Source: Cohnella zeiphila
GTDB lineage: Bacteria > Bacillota > Bacilli > Paenibacillales > Paenibacillaceae
Length of the DNA stretch: 64,000 nucleotides
Direction: 5' to 3'
Assembly: GCF_014212055.1 (NCBI RefSeq)
Contig: NZ_JACJVO010000020.1
Span: forward strand, 124,001 to 188,000
Both the position numbers and the translations under genes were made by a program. Positions within the stretch are counted from its first letter, which is position 1. Every line of letters begins with the position of its first letter. Positions 23,675 to 32,955 of this stretch are shown here, in pieces. Under the pieces are notes generated by a model, which searched no databases, was not told where the DNA came from, and worked only from the letters and a program-made list of their open reading frames with translations.

Positions 23675-23821
23675 TCAGGTGATGGCGTACTTAATGATGA
23701 CCGCGATGAGGAAGACGATGAACATGAAGGCGGACATGCCGCCGAAGCCGACCATCAAATCGTTCAAGTCGTCTCGCGGTTCTTCGTTAATATGCTTGCG
23801 TGGATCTTGGACGTTCTCCAT
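23675..23821 (-). CDS. Small membrane protein, YqzM-like
   Basis: A 48-residue protein, MENVQDPRKHINEEPRDD... with a polar N-terminus and one C-terminal membrane helix (GMSAFMFIVFLIAVIIKYAI). The DDLNDLMVGFGG junction resembles the YqzM family of Bacillus, judged from memory. ATG 23821 is chosen for AGGAGGT 5 bp upstream; the longer frame to 24046 overlaps the uvrC promoter. Function unknown. Confidence 0.7.
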   Translation of the reverse strand: MENVQDPRKHINEEPRDDLNDLMVGFGGMSAFMFIVFLIAVIIKYAIT

Positions 23822-24044
23822 GATGGACCTCCTGACAAAGATCGTTATTTCCAGTATACCCAACTTTTCTTTTCGTTGTAAAGAGATCTTGCGGACAAAG
23901 ATTTCCGGCACCGGCTTGCGAACCGGTCCGCGCAAAGGTGTGCGTTCGCCCGCAGGGGAACGTTCATTCTCGTGGCGGCTGTGATACAATGGAGAGAGTG
24001 CGGCATCGCCGCCGGCCATTCGTTCATTTAAGGAGGCGTCCGCC

Positions 24045-26081
24045 ATGGATGCGTCGAAGCCTGTTCATCATACTTCTCTTCATGCCACCCAAGCGTCCGA
24101 GAACATACGCAACAAGCTGGCGCTTTTGCCCGACAAGCCGGGCTGTTACTTAATGAAAAACGGGGAAGGCACGATCATTTACGTCGGCAAGGCGAAAGTG
24201 CTCAAGAACCGGGTCCGCTCGTATTTCAACGGGAGTCACAACGGCAAAACCCAGAGGCTCGTCGCGGAAATCCGCGATTTCGAATATATCGTCACGGCCA
24301 GCAACATGGAGGCGCTCATCCTCGAGTGCAACCTGATCAAGCAGCATCACCCCCGCTATAACGTGCTGCTCAAGGACGACAAGACGTTCCCGTACCTCAA
24401 GATCACGAACGAGGAGCATCCCCGGCTGGAAGTGACGAGGCGCGTCGTCAAGGACAAGGCCAAGTATTTCGGCCCCTATCCGAACGCGTTCGCCGCCCAG
24501 CAGACGAAGAAGCTGCTCGACCGGCTGTATCCGCTGCGCAAGTGCCGGACGCTGCCGGATAAGGTATGCCTGTATTATCATCTCGGACAATGCCTCGGTC
24601 CATGCGTCTACCCGGTGGAGCGGAGCGAGAACGAGCGCATGGTCGCGGAGATGACGAAGTTTCTGAACGGCGGCCACGATGAGATCAAGCGGGACTTGCA
24701 GCGGAAGATGGAGGCGGCGGCGGAGGAGCTCGCGTTCGAGCGGGCGCGCGAATACCGCGACCAGATCCAGGCGATCGAGGCGGTCATCGAGAAGCAGACG
24801 ATTACGCTGGCCGACGCGATGGACCGCGACGTGTTCGGCTACGCCGTCGACAAGGGCTGGATGTGCGTGCAGATTCTATACATGCGCCAGGGGAAAATGA
24901 ACCAGCGCCACGTGTCGGTCTTTCCGTTCTACGGCGAGGCATTCGAGGATTTTCTGACGTTCGTGACGCAGTATTACAGCGACAATCCGGCGCTCCCGCG
25001 GGAGATCCTGCTGCCGAACGCGCCGGCGGAAGAGGCGCTGGCCCGGGAAGCCGCCGCAGCGGCGGCGGGCGCGGAAGCGGCTGCAAGCAATTCGGGCGCG
25101 GCCGGGCTCGCCGATGAAGCCGGGCTGGCCGACCTGGAGGGAGAAGCCGCGGATGAGAAGGACGATGCGGCCGAGTCCGGCGAAGCGGTCGACTTCGCGG
25201 AGTCGCTCCGGCGCTGGCTGCATCTGAAGGTCATGGTGCCGCAGCGCGGCCGGAAGCGACAGCTCGTCTCGATGGCGTGCGACAACGCCGTTCGGGCGCT
25301 GGAGGAGAAGTTCCGGCTGATCGAGCGCGATCAGGACCGGAGCGTCAAGGCCGCCCAGGGACTTGCCGAATGGATCGGCATTCCGTCCGCGAGCCGCATC
25401 GAGGCGTTCGACAACTCGAACATGCAGGGGGCGAACCCGGTATCGGCGATGGTCGTGTTCACCGACGGCAAACCCGACAAGAAGGAATATCGCAAATACA
25501 ACGTCCGAACCGTCGAAGGGCCGGACGATTACGAGACGATGCGCGAGGTGATCCGCCGGCGCTACGAGCGGGTGCTGAAGGAAGGGCTGCCGTTGCCCGA
25601 CCTGATCGTCGTGGACGGCGGGAAAGGGCAGATCGCTTCGGCGATCGACGTGCTGGCGAACGAGCTCGGGCTCGACGTGCCGGTGTGCGGCTTGGCCAAG
25701 GACGCAAAGCACCGGACCGCCCAGCTGCTCGTCGGCGATCCTCCCGAGGAGGTGCCGCTGCCCCGGGACAGCCAGGAGTTCTACCTGCTGCAGCGCATCC
25801 AGGACGAAGTGCACCGCTTCGCGATCACTTTCCACCGCGAGAAGCGCGCGAAGTCGATGATCGCCTCCCGCCTGGACGCGATCCCCGGCATCGGCGAGAA
25901 GCGCCGTAAGCAGCTGCTGAAGCATTTCGGCTCGCTGAAGGCGATTCGCGAAGCGGCGGTCGAAGACTTCCGCGCCGTCTCGATCGGCGAAGCGCTGGCG
26001 CGCCGCATTTTGGACGCGCTGAACGAAGATCAGACCCCGGCTCCTGCCGAAGAGCAGGAGCCTACGCCTGCCGAGGAGTGA
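24045..26081 (+). CDS. uvrC: Excinuclease ABC subunit C
   Basis: A 678-residue UvrC. Order: GIY-YIG nuclease ([12 protein letters not shown]...[18 protein letters not shown]), Cys-rich segment ([13 protein letters not shown]), UVR motif helix (about residues 205-240), RNase H-like 5' nuclease ([31 protein letters not shown]) and a C-terminal HhH pair ([21 protein letters not shown]). It makes both incisions in nucleotide excision repair. It is longer than the usual 590-620 because of an Ala/Gly/Asp/Glu-rich insertion at about residues 324-380, between the UVR and nuclease halves, and an acidic Pro tail. It ends in a 20-bp overlap with the convergent CPBP gene. Confidence 0.97.
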   Translation: MDASKPVHHTSLHATQASENIRNKLALLPDKPGCYLMKNGEGTIIYVGKAKVLKNRVRSYFNGSHNGKTQRLVAEIRDFEYIVTASNMEALILECNLIKQHHPRYNVLLKDDKTFPYLKITNEEHPRLEVTRRVVKDKAKYFGPYPNAFAAQQTKKLLDRLYPLRKCRTLPDKVCLYYHLGQCLGPCVYPVERSENERMVAEMTKFLNGGHDEIKRDLQRKMEAAAEELAFERAREYRDQIQAIEAVIEKQTITLADAMDRDVFGYAVDKGWMCVQILYMRQGKMNQRHVSVFPFYGEAFEDFLTFVTQYYSDNPALPREILLPNAPAEEALAREAAAAAAGAEAAASNSGAAGLADEAGLADLEGEAADEKDDAAESGEAVDFAESLRRWLHLKVMVPQRGRKRQLVSMACDNAVRALEEKFRLIERDQDRSVKAAQGLAEWIGIPSASRIEAFDNSNMQGANPVSAMVVFTDGKPDKKEYRKYNVRTVEGPDDYETMREVIRRRYERVLKEGLPLPDLIVVDGGKGQIASAIDVLANELGLDVPVCGLAKDAKHRTAQLLVGDPPEEVPLPRDSQEFYLLQRIQDEVHRFAITFHREKRAKSMIASRLDAIPGIGEKRRKQLLKHFGSLKAIREAAVEDFRAVSIGEALARRILDALNEDQTPAPAEEQEPTPAEE

Positions 26082-27696
26082 GGGCGGGGTCTCCTCCCCG
26101 GTGCCGCCAGCGATGCGCCAGACTGATGGCGCCGCCGGCCAGGGCGGGCAGCGCGATGCTGAACAGGCCGCTGACCCAATCGTAAGGCAGGCCGTCGAAC
26201 AGCAGCTGCATGCCGACCAGCGTGGCGTCCAGCGCCGCGTGGGCGAAGAACACGGCGATCAGGCCGAAGCGCAGCATGAACCAGCCGAGGAGCACGCCGA
26301 GGATCGTTAGTTCGATCAAGCGGGAATAAACCGGATAGATCGGATAGCCGACATGGCCGAACGCCCAGGTAACCGAAGGCGGCACCATCGCCGCCAGCGT
26401 GAGCAGCGACGCCGCCCTCGGAGAAGGCTCCCTCCGCAGAACTAGCCGGGCGCCGGAGAGCAGCCAGCCGCGCAGGAGTCCGATGCCGAACAGCCGGTAC
26501 AGCGTTTCTTCGGAGAGCGCCGCGCACCAGGCGATCATCGGCATCAGCCAGGAGAACGTCAGGTTATACGGCGACTGGGACGCGTCGGAAGCCGAGAAGG
26601 TGCCGGCGAGCCTGTCCAGACCGACCAGAATGACGGATTGCGCCCCCAGCAGAATGAACGCGAGCGCATACCCTTGGCGCACGCCCCTCATGATCGTGCG
26701 TCCGTAGTCGGCTTCCGCCCAGCGGGCCCATAGCGAGCGCCCCATGCGCTTCCACAGGCCGCTTCCCGCGACGGCCGCAAAGTAAGTGACGAGCGCCGTC
26801 CCCGCGAGAATGAAGCCGTTCGCGATCAGCAGGGCGTAGACGGTCGCGTCGTCGACCGGAAGCCCCTTGCCGGACTGCGAGCGGAAGCCGGCCGTCATGT
26901 TCAGCGTGAACGCGAAGTACAGCAAAAAGTAAATAACGGCGATGGTCCGGCCGCGTTTGAACGACGTCCACTTCCGGCAAGCGATGGCGTATGCGACCGC
27001 CAGCACGAACAGCACGATCTGGGGGAGAAGGAAGCCGATCGCGGACATGCGCGAAGCGAGACTCTTTTGATCGGCCAGGTAGGCGGTGAACGATTCGGGC
27101 AGCGAGAGCCGGTACAGCAGCTCCGCGCCGGGCTTGACGAGCAGCTCCGGCGTCGCTTCCCCGACGGTCTTGTCCGTCCGGTATACCATCGCGCCGTCTT
27201 CCGCCTGCGCGCCCGTCGGCGTCCAACGGGCCGGATCGAATCCCCCGCTTTTAATCGTGTCCTCCGCGGTCATCCGGCCCGTTCGCCGGCCTCCCGATCC
27301 GTCCTCGAGCCAACGCCAAGCGACCGTTTTTCCGGACTCCATCTGCAGCGACAGCTGTAGGAGGCTGCCGTCGTTCAGCCATAGATCGGCCCGGTAAACG
27401 TCGGTCGGAAGCAGGTCGTCCCAAGCCTTATCGTAATCCTCCGTCAGCTTCGTCTTCTCCAGGTACCCGACCGCCGAACTGTCGCTTACGTGGGTCAGCT
27501 GGATTCGATTCACGTCGCTTCTCAGAATTTTCCAACGATTCGCCGCCGACTGCAGCGCCAGCTCCTTCGCCTTCTCCCGGTCCATGACCCGGTGCTGCGG
27601 CGATGTGGCGAAGGATTCGAGGCTGGGAAATACCTGAATGGTCAGAAAGGCCAGAAATCCGACGCACGCAATCATGAACCAACGCAAAGTAAACAA
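26062..27696 (-). CDS. CPBP family intramembrane metalloprotease with large extracytoplasmic N-domain
   Basis: A protein of about 544 residues. TTG 27696 is chosen because CGGAGGA lies 7 bp upstream; in-frame ATGs further up lack a site. One N-terminal membrane segment is followed by about 180 soluble residues, then about eight membrane segments. The CPBP/Abi motifs are present near the C-terminus: EETLYR (E-E-x3-R), [10 protein letters not shown] and FAHAALD. These proteases are related to Rce1 and to bacteriocin-immunity proteins; the substrate is unknown. Its 3' end overlaps uvrC by 20 bp. The long soluble domain is unusual for the family. Confidence 0.82.
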   Translation of the reverse strand: MFTLRWFMIACVGFLAFLTIQVFPSLESFATSPQHRVMDREKAKELALQSAANRWKILRSDVNRIQLTHVSDSSAVGYLEKTKLTEDYDKAWDDLLPTDVYRADLWLNDGSLLQLSLQMESGKTVAWRWLEDGSGGRRTGRMTAEDTIKSGGFDPARWTPTGAQAEDGAMVYRTDKTVGEATPELLVKPGAELLYRLSLPESFTAYLADQKSLASRMSAIGFLLPQIVLFVLAVAYAIACRKWTSFKRGRTIAVIYFLLYFAFTLNMTAGFRSQSGKGLPVDDATVYALLIANGFILAGTALVTYFAAVAGSGLWKRMGRSLWARWAEADYGRTIMRGVRQGYALAFILLGAQSVILVGLDRLAGTFSASDASQSPYNLTFSWLMPMIAWCAALSEETLYRLFGIGLLRGWLLSGARLVLRREPSPRAASLLTLAAMVPPSVTWAFGHVGYPIYPVYSRLIELTILGVLLGWFMLRFGLIAVFFAHAALDATLVGMQLLFDGLPYDWVSGLFSIALPALAGGAISLAHRWRHRGGDPALTPRQA

Positions 27697-27901
27697 CCTC
27701 GATTCCTCCGTTCGATCCGCATCATATAAGGAAAACGCATTCATCGCCATACTGCTCCCGCGGGACTCCCATTTGCTCGTCCAAGCCTTAAAAAAGGCAG
27801 AAAGGACGAGAGAACGGGGAAGAAAAGCCTCTCGATCCCGTTTTTTGCCCCCATTATCCTTGTATACGCTGCGGACGGTTATTAATGAACCTATTTCCCG
27901 C

Positions 27902-27931
27902 TTGTTGCCGCGACTTCGTAGGGACTATAAT
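27902..27931 (+). promoter_or_regulatory. Promoter of the ktr operon
   Basis: TTGTTG (27902-27907), 18-bp spacer, TATAAT (27926-27931). The transcript would start about 25-30 bp before the riboswitch. Confidence 0.6.
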
Positions 27932-27965
27932 GCGATGGTAAATGGTTGAGCGTCTACCATTCATC

Positions 27966-28137
27966 ATACTCTCCAGCCGAATTTCTGCAAGAAAACGGGG
28001 GAACCATTTGATCGTGCGCGCTTATCGCATTCGATCCCGGGGTGAATTCCGGTGCCATGTACGCGCCGGATAGGGCTGCCTGTTCAGGCCCGAACCCGTC
28101 AGCTAACCTCGTAGGCTGTCAAGGAACAGGACTCGTG
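27966..28137 (+). ncRNA. c-di-AMP riboswitch (ydaO-yuaA class)
   Basis: The conserved blocks of the class appear in order: GCCGAAT, CGGGGGAACC, GGGGTGAATTCC, AGGGCTGCC and GGCCCGAACCCGTCAGCTAA followed by CCTCGTAGGCT. The class is named after yuaA (ktrA) and binds cyclic di-AMP. GCTTATCGC (28020-28028), within the aptamer, can pair with GCGATAAGC (28139-28147), which overlaps the foot of the downstream terminator, giving a plausible switch. High c-di-AMP would turn off the potassium-uptake genes. Confidence 0.92.
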
Positions 28138-28143
28138 CGCGAT

Positions 28144-28172
28144 AAGCACTGGAGCTCCAGTGCTTTTTGTTT
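28144..28172 (+). terminator. Riboswitch-controlled terminator
   Basis: A perfect palindrome AAGCACTGGAGCTCCAGTGC plus TT (28144-28165), followed by a T-rich tract (TTTTTGTTTTG). It ends about 45 bp before the first ktrB start. Confidence 0.88.
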
Positions 28173-28216
28173 TGCTCCTTTCCTGCAGTATCTTTCCCAA
28201 AATTGGAGGCATCCGC

Positions 28217-29560
28217 TTGTTTGGCAAATGGAAGGCATGGATCGGCGCCTCGCCGCCGCGGTCGCTGGCGATCGGATTCGCCCTGATCATTGCGGTCGGC
28301 ACGGTCCTGCTCAAGCTTCCCGTCGCCGTTCGTTCGGGGATCGACTTGAGCTGGCTGAACGCGGCGTTCACCGCCGCTTCGGCCACCTGCGTCACCGGGC
28401 TCGTCGTCGTGGACACGGGAACGGCCTTTACTCCGTTCGGTCAAGGAGTCATTCTCGCCCTCGTGCAAGTCGGAGGTCTCGGGTTTATGACCGTCGGCAC
28501 GGTGTTCGCGTTTTTCCTGAGAAGAAAAGTGTCGCTGCGCGAACGGCTGATTCTGCAGGAGTCGCTGAACCAGGGCAACCTGGAAGGCATCGTCCGGCTT
28601 GTCCGCAAGGTCATTCTGTACGCCTTGACGATCGAAGCGGCCGGTTCGCTGCTCTTCGCGCTGCGGTTCATGGAGGATATGAATCCCGGCAAAGCGCTGC
28701 TGTACGGCTTATTCCACGGCGTGTCGGTGTTCAACAACGCCGGCTTCGACTTGTTCGGGGAGTTTCGAAGCCTGTCCGCCTACGTCACCGATCCGTTCGT
28801 CAATCTGCTGTCGATCGTATTGATCATCCTGGGCAGCCTGGGCTTCGTCGTGTTGGCGGATCTCGTCGACTATCCGATACGGCGCCGGCTGTCGCTGCAC
28901 TCGAAGGTGGCTTTGTCGATGACGCTGCTGCTAACCGTCGGCGGAGCGATCTTGATTCTTCTTTTCGAGTATACGAACGAGAAGACGCTAGGACCGCTTG
29001 GGCCGGGGAGCCAAGCGCTCGCCGCGCTGCTTCATTCCGTTTCTCCGCGTTCCGCCGGGGTCAGCACGCTTGACCTTTCTTCGTTTCGGCAAGCGACGCA
29101 GTTTTTGCTGATCTGGCTCATGTTCATCGGCGCGTCCCCTGGTTCGACCGGGGGCGGGATCAAGACGACGACGTTCGCCGTTCTGACGCTGGCGGTCTTG
29201 GCTGTCGTTCGCGGCCGTTCGGATATCGTCATCTTCCGAAGCAGGCTGGAGCGGGACCGGGTCTACAAGGCGATTACGGTCACCTTATTTTCGCTGGCTC
29301 TCGTGATCGTCGTAACGATGGTTTTGTCCATTACGGAGAATCATACGTTTATGGAAGTGCTGTTCGAGGTCACTTCCGCCTTTACCACATCGGGCCTTTC
29401 GCTGGGGCTGACCCAGGACTTGTCCGGGCCCGGCAGAATTCTGATCATGGCTATGATGTTTTTCGGCCGCGTCGGGCCGCTCACGCTGTTTTACGCCATC
29501 GGGCCGAAGCCGGGACGTCCGCTGTACCGCTACGCCGAAGGAAAAATCATCATTGGATAG
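28217..29560 (+). CDS. ktrB: Potassium channel-forming subunit KtrB, copy 1
   Basis: A 447-residue TrkH/KtrB-type transporter. TTG 28217 is chosen for the GGAGG 7 bp upstream and because it makes the protein equal in length to the second copy. The four pore-loop repeats are visible: TCVTGL, FNNAGFDLFG, LGSLGF and GASPGSTGGGIKTTTF. With a KtrA octamer it forms a Na+-dependent K+ uptake system. The C-terminus ends YAEGKIIIG, the same as copy 2. The gene follows a c-di-AMP riboswitch and terminator. Confidence 0.93.
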   Translation: MFGKWKAWIGASPPRSLAIGFALIIAVGTVLLKLPVAVRSGIDLSWLNAAFTAASATCVTGLVVVDTGTAFTPFGQGVILALVQVGGLGFMTVGTVFAFFLRRKVSLRERLILQESLNQGNLEGIVRLVRKVILYALTIEAAGSLLFALRFMEDMNPGKALLYGLFHGVSVFNNAGFDLFGEFRSLSAYVTDPFVNLLSIVLIILGSLGFVVLADLVDYPIRRRLSLHSKVALSMTLLLTVGGAILILLFEYTNEKTLGPLGPGSQALAALLHSVSPRSAGVSTLDLSSFRQATQFLLIWLMFIGASPGSTGGGIKTTTFAVLTLAVLAVVRGRSDIVIFRSRLERDRVYKAITVTLFSLALVIVVTMVLSITENHTFMEVLFEVTSAFTTSGLSLGLTQDLSGPGRILIMAMMFFGRVGPLTLFYAIGPKPGRPLYRYAEGKIIIG

Positions 29561-29572
29561 CGAGGTGGGCGC

Positions 29573-30916
29573 ATGTTCGCCAAAGGCATAAGGTGGCTGT
29601 ACCAATCGCCGCCCAGAACGCTGGTTCTGGGGTTTGCCGCCATTATTTTGATCGGAGCGGTGCTGCTCTCACTTCCCGCCGCCGCCGCGCCGGGGGAGAC
29701 GACCGGCTGGATCGATGCCTTGTTCACCGCCACGTCGGCGACCTGCGTGACGGGCTTGGTGACGGTTGATACGGGCACTCATTATTCCGTTTTCGGACAG
29801 ATCGTCATCTTGCTGCTCATTCAAATCGGCGGTCTCGGCTTCATGACGATGGCGACGCTGTTCGCCTTCTTCCTGAAACGCAAAATTTCGCTCAGAGAAC
29901 GGCTCATTTTGCAGGAAGCGCTGAATCAGTCCAGCATCGAAGGCATCATTCGTCTCGTCCGCCGCGTCGTTTATTACGCGCTGGCGATCGAGGCGGCCGG
30001 AGCGATTCTGTTCACCTCCCGGTTCTTGTTCCAGATGCCGCTCGGCAAAGCTGCTTACTACGGCGTATTTCATGCGGTCTCGTTCTTCAACAATGCCGGC
30101 TTCGACATCATGGGACAATTCCGCAGCCTGACCGATTACGCAAGCGACCCGCTCGTCAACATCGTGACGATGCTGTTGATCATTTCCGGCGGCCTCGGAT
30201 TCGTCGTTCTTTCCGACCTGACCGATATCCGGCACAGCCGCCGCCTGTCGCTGCACTCCAAAGTCGTGCTAACCATGACGGGAACGTTGATCCTGGTCGG
30301 CGCGGTCGTCATTTTCGCGTTCGAATACAGCAACCCGGCCACCATGAAGCATTTGAGCCTGGGCGGCAAGATTCTGTCCGCGTTCATGCAGTCGGTATCC
30401 CCCCGGACCGCCGGAGTCAATACGATCGATCTGGCCGGCCTGCGCCAAGCGACCCAGTTTTTTATGATCGTGCTGATGTTCATCGGCGCGTCGCCGGGCT
30501 CGACGGGGGGCGGGATCAAGACGACGACGTTCGCCACGCTGCTCGGGGCCGTCTGGGCCATGATCCGCGGGAAGGAAGACGTCGTCATGTTCAAGCATCG
30601 TCTGGCGCAGGAGCGGGTGTACAAGGCGCTGGCCGTTACCCTTCTCTCGCTTACGTTGGTTCTTATCGCCACCATGGTTCTGTCGACGACGGAAGACCAT
30701 TTTTTCCTGCAAATCCTGTTTGAAGTCACTTCCGCTTTCGGCACGGTCGGGTTGACGATGGGGCTGACCACACAACTGACGCTGGCGGGCAAAATCATTA
30801 TTATTTTGATGATGTTTATCGGAAGGTTGGGACCGCTGACGCTCGGCTACGCTTTGACGCCGAAGTCGGGACGGGAGCTTTATCGCCACGCCGAAGGCAA
30901 AATCATCATCGGGTAG
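29573..30916 (+). CDS. ktrB: Potassium channel-forming subunit KtrB, copy 2
   Basis: A 447-residue paralogue starting 12 bp after copy 1. Pore loops TCVTGL, FNNAGFDIMG, SGGLGF and GASPGSTGGGIKTTTF are intact. The two copies are alike along their whole length and share the C-terminal YRHAEGKIIIG/YRYAEGKIIIG, pointing to an in-place tandem duplication. At the third pore loop copy 1 has GSLGF and copy 2 GGLGF, a possible functional difference. A single ktrA follows 16 bp later. Confidence 0.93.
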   Translation: MFAKGIRWLYQSPPRTLVLGFAAIILIGAVLLSLPAAAAPGETTGWIDALFTATSATCVTGLVTVDTGTHYSVFGQIVILLLIQIGGLGFMTMATLFAFFLKRKISLRERLILQEALNQSSIEGIIRLVRRVVYYALAIEAAGAILFTSRFLFQMPLGKAAYYGVFHAVSFFNNAGFDIMGQFRSLTDYASDPLVNIVTMLLIISGGLGFVVLSDLTDIRHSRRLSLHSKVVLTMTGTLILVGAVVIFAFEYSNPATMKHLSLGGKILSAFMQSVSPRTAGVNTIDLAGLRQATQFFMIVLMFIGASPGSTGGGIKTTTFATLLGAVWAMIRGKEDVVMFKHRLAQERVYKALAVTLLSLTLVLIATMVLSTTEDHFFLQILFEVTSAFGTVGLTMGLTTQLTLAGKIIIILMMFIGRLGPLTLGYALTPKSGRELYRHAEGKIIIG

Positions 30917-30932
30917 GAGACGAAGAAGAGAC

Positions 30933-31595
30933 ATGAAGATGACCCAATTTGTCATTGTCGGGCTGGGCCGGTTCGGTTCCAGCATCGGACGCGAGCTGGT
31001 GCTGCTGGGCAACGAGGTGCTCGGCGTCGACCGGGACGAGGAGAAGGTTCAGGAGCTTAGTTCCGTCCTGACGCATACGGTCGTTGCGGACGCTACGGAG
31101 GAGGAAGTGCTCCGCTCGGTCGGAGCGCGCAATTTCGACTGCGGCATCGTGGCGATCGGAGACGACATCCAAGCCAGCATTCTGGCGGCCATTCTGCTGA
31201 AGGAGCTGGGCGTCAAGAAAGTCGTCGCCAAAGCGGTATCGGAGCTGCACGGAAGAGTGCTGGAGCGGCTCGGCGTCGACCGGGTCATCTATCCGGAACG
31301 CGACATGGGGGTCCGGCTTGCGCATCAGCTCGTCTCGCCGAACTTGCTCGATTATATCGAGATCTCCAAGAAGTATACGATCGCGGAGATGGAGGTGCCG
31401 TCCTGCCTGACGGGCAAATCGCTGGCGAACGTCAACCCGCGCGGCCGCTACGGCTGCAGCGTGGTGGCCATCAACAAACCGAAGGGCATGATCATCGCTC
31501 CGAACGCAGACGATGTGCTGACCGAGAAGGACGTCATGGTCGTCATCGGGACGAACGAGCAGATCGAGCAATTCCAGAATTCGATCCGGCGCTAG
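30933..31595 (+). CDS. ktrA: Ktr regulatory subunit KtrA (RCK protein)
   Basis: A 220-residue cytosolic protein. RCK_N: FVIVGLGRFGSSIGREL (GxGxxG nucleotide loop), then DRDEEKVQEL and HTVVADATEEEVL, as in KtrA. RCK_C from about residue 135, with the hydrophobic TAEMEVPxxLxGKSL-like stretch; this domain binds c-di-AMP in Staphylococcus and Bacillus KtrA. It gates KtrB in response to ATP/ADP. One ktrA serves two ktrB genes here. Thus c-di-AMP may act twice, on the riboswitch and on the protein. Confidence 0.94.
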   Translation: MKMTQFVIVGLGRFGSSIGRELVLLGNEVLGVDRDEEKVQELSSVLTHTVVADATEEEVLRSVGARNFDCGIVAIGDDIQASILAAILLKELGVKKVVAKAVSELHGRVLERLGVDRVIYPERDMGVRLAHQLVSPNLLDYIEISKKYTIAEMEVPSCLTGKSLANVNPRGRYGCSVVAINKPKGMIIAPNADDVLTEKDVMVVIGTNEQIEQFQNSIRR

Positions 31596-31635
31596 GCCGG
31601 TATTACCGAGTAGCCTGCTCACTGGAGCTGAATCC

Positions 31636-32892
31636 ATGGAAGACAATGTTATGCAAACCGTTCATCATCTGCTGATCCTGCTTCTGCTCGTCTTCGGAGC
31701 GGGCATGATATCCGGACGCCTTGCGGCTTGGCTTCGCGTGCCGGACGTCGTGCTGTTCATCGCGGCGGGCGTGCTGCTGGGCAGCGGGCTGCATTGGATC
31801 AGCGAGAGCAGCAGCTCGCTCGTCAGCCAGCTCATTCTGGCCGTCGGCTCTGCGCTTATTCTGTTCGACGGCGGCCGCGGCATCCGATTAAGCGGCTTGA
31901 AGGAAGTGGCGATCACGGTGACGCTGCTGAGCATCGTCGGCGTGCTGGTGACGATGGGGGCGACCGGCTTCGTCATCCATTTGGTCTTTGGCCTGGATTG
32001 GACGACCTGCCTGCTGATTGGGGCGGTCATCTCCTCGACGGATCCCGCCACCATCATCCCGGTATTCCGGCAGGTCAGCGTGAAGCGGAGGCTCCGCGAG
32101 ACGGTGGAGAGCGAGTCGGCGTTCAACGACGCGACCGGTTCGATCGTCACGTTCGCGCTGCTTGGCGTCATTACGGGCGGGAGCGGGAGCAAGCTGAACA
32201 TCGGTTCGCTCGCGGGCGACTTCCTCGTGAACGCGTTCGGCGGGCTGGCCGTCGGCATCGTCTTCGCGCTCGTCGCGCTTTGGCTCGTCGCTCACGACCG
32301 TTGGGGCGTGCTCCGCGAGTATACGGCGCTCGCTATGATCGTCGTCGGCATCGGCGCGTATCTGGTCGGCGACCTGATCGGCGTCAGCGGGCTGATGGCC
32401 GCTTTCGCCGCAGGAATCGTCTGGGGCAACTCGTCCCTGTTCCGCCTTCCGATGCCGGAGAAAGAGGCGGAGATGGGGCATGTGGCGGACAATGCCACCG
32501 TGATGCTGCGAATGCTGATCTTCGTGCTGCTCGGAAGCCAAGTGAATCTTAAGCTTCTCGGCCATTATCTGTGGCCGTCGCTGGCGGTGGCCCTCGCGCT
32601 CGTCTTCGTCGCCCGGCCGCTTGCGGTGCTCGCGTCGGCGCTTCCCGACCGGAAGGCGAAGTGGTCGCGGCAGGAGCTGCTGTTCATGTTCTGGGTGCGC
32701 GAGACCGGCGTCATTCCGGCGGCGCTGTCCGGCATGATCGTCGCTCGGGGCATCGAAGGGGCGGACCAGCTGTCCGCGGTCGTTTTCATGGCGATCGTGT
32801 TCACGATCGTCGTTCAGGCCGGCACGACCGCGCCCTGGGTGCGGAAGCTCGGTTTGGAGCAAACGGAACAAAAAACGAATTTTCCTGAATGA
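31636..32892 (+). CDS. CPA-type monovalent cation:proton antiporter
   Basis: A 418-residue membrane protein with about 12 segments. STDPATIIPVFRQ and ESESAFNDATG give the unwound TM4-like region and the N-D ion-binding pair of CPA1 antiporters. The family exchanges Na+ or K+ for H+. It lacks a C-terminal RCK domain. It begins 40 bp after ktrA on the same strand with no terminator between, so it is probably in the c-di-AMP-controlled operon. Whether it exports potassium, closing an uptake/efflux cycle, or sodium cannot be told. Confidence 0.88.
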   Translation: MEDNVMQTVHHLLILLLLVFGAGMISGRLAAWLRVPDVVLFIAAGVLLGSGLHWISESSSSLVSQLILAVGSALILFDGGRGIRLSGLKEVAITVTLLSIVGVLVTMGATGFVIHLVFGLDWTTCLLIGAVISSTDPATIIPVFRQVSVKRRLRETVESESAFNDATGSIVTFALLGVITGGSGSKLNIGSLAGDFLVNAFGGLAVGIVFALVALWLVAHDRWGVLREYTALAMIVVGIGAYLVGDLIGVSGLMAAFAAGIVWGNSSLFRLPMPEKEAEMGHVADNATVMLRMLIFVLLGSQVNLKLLGHYLWPSLAVALALVFVARPLAVLASALPDRKAKWSRQELLFMFWVRETGVIPAALSGMIVARGIEGADQLSAVVFMAIVFTIVVQAGTTAPWVRKLGLEQTEQKTNFPE

Positions 32893-32955
32893 GATGATTC
32901 CCTTCCGCCCACGCTAATGGGAGCGCCGGTATCCGATAGGGAGTTGGGAAAACGA

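Noticed and set aside
26030..26081. 20-bp overlap of uvrC and CPBP ends considered as a frameshift or sequencing error
   Set aside because: Both C-termini look complete for their families plus short variable tails; convergent overlaps of this size are common.
28042..29073. Long plus-strand frame overlapping the riboswitch and ktrB
   Set aside because: It runs through the riboswitch and terminator and is out of frame with ktrB; shadow only.
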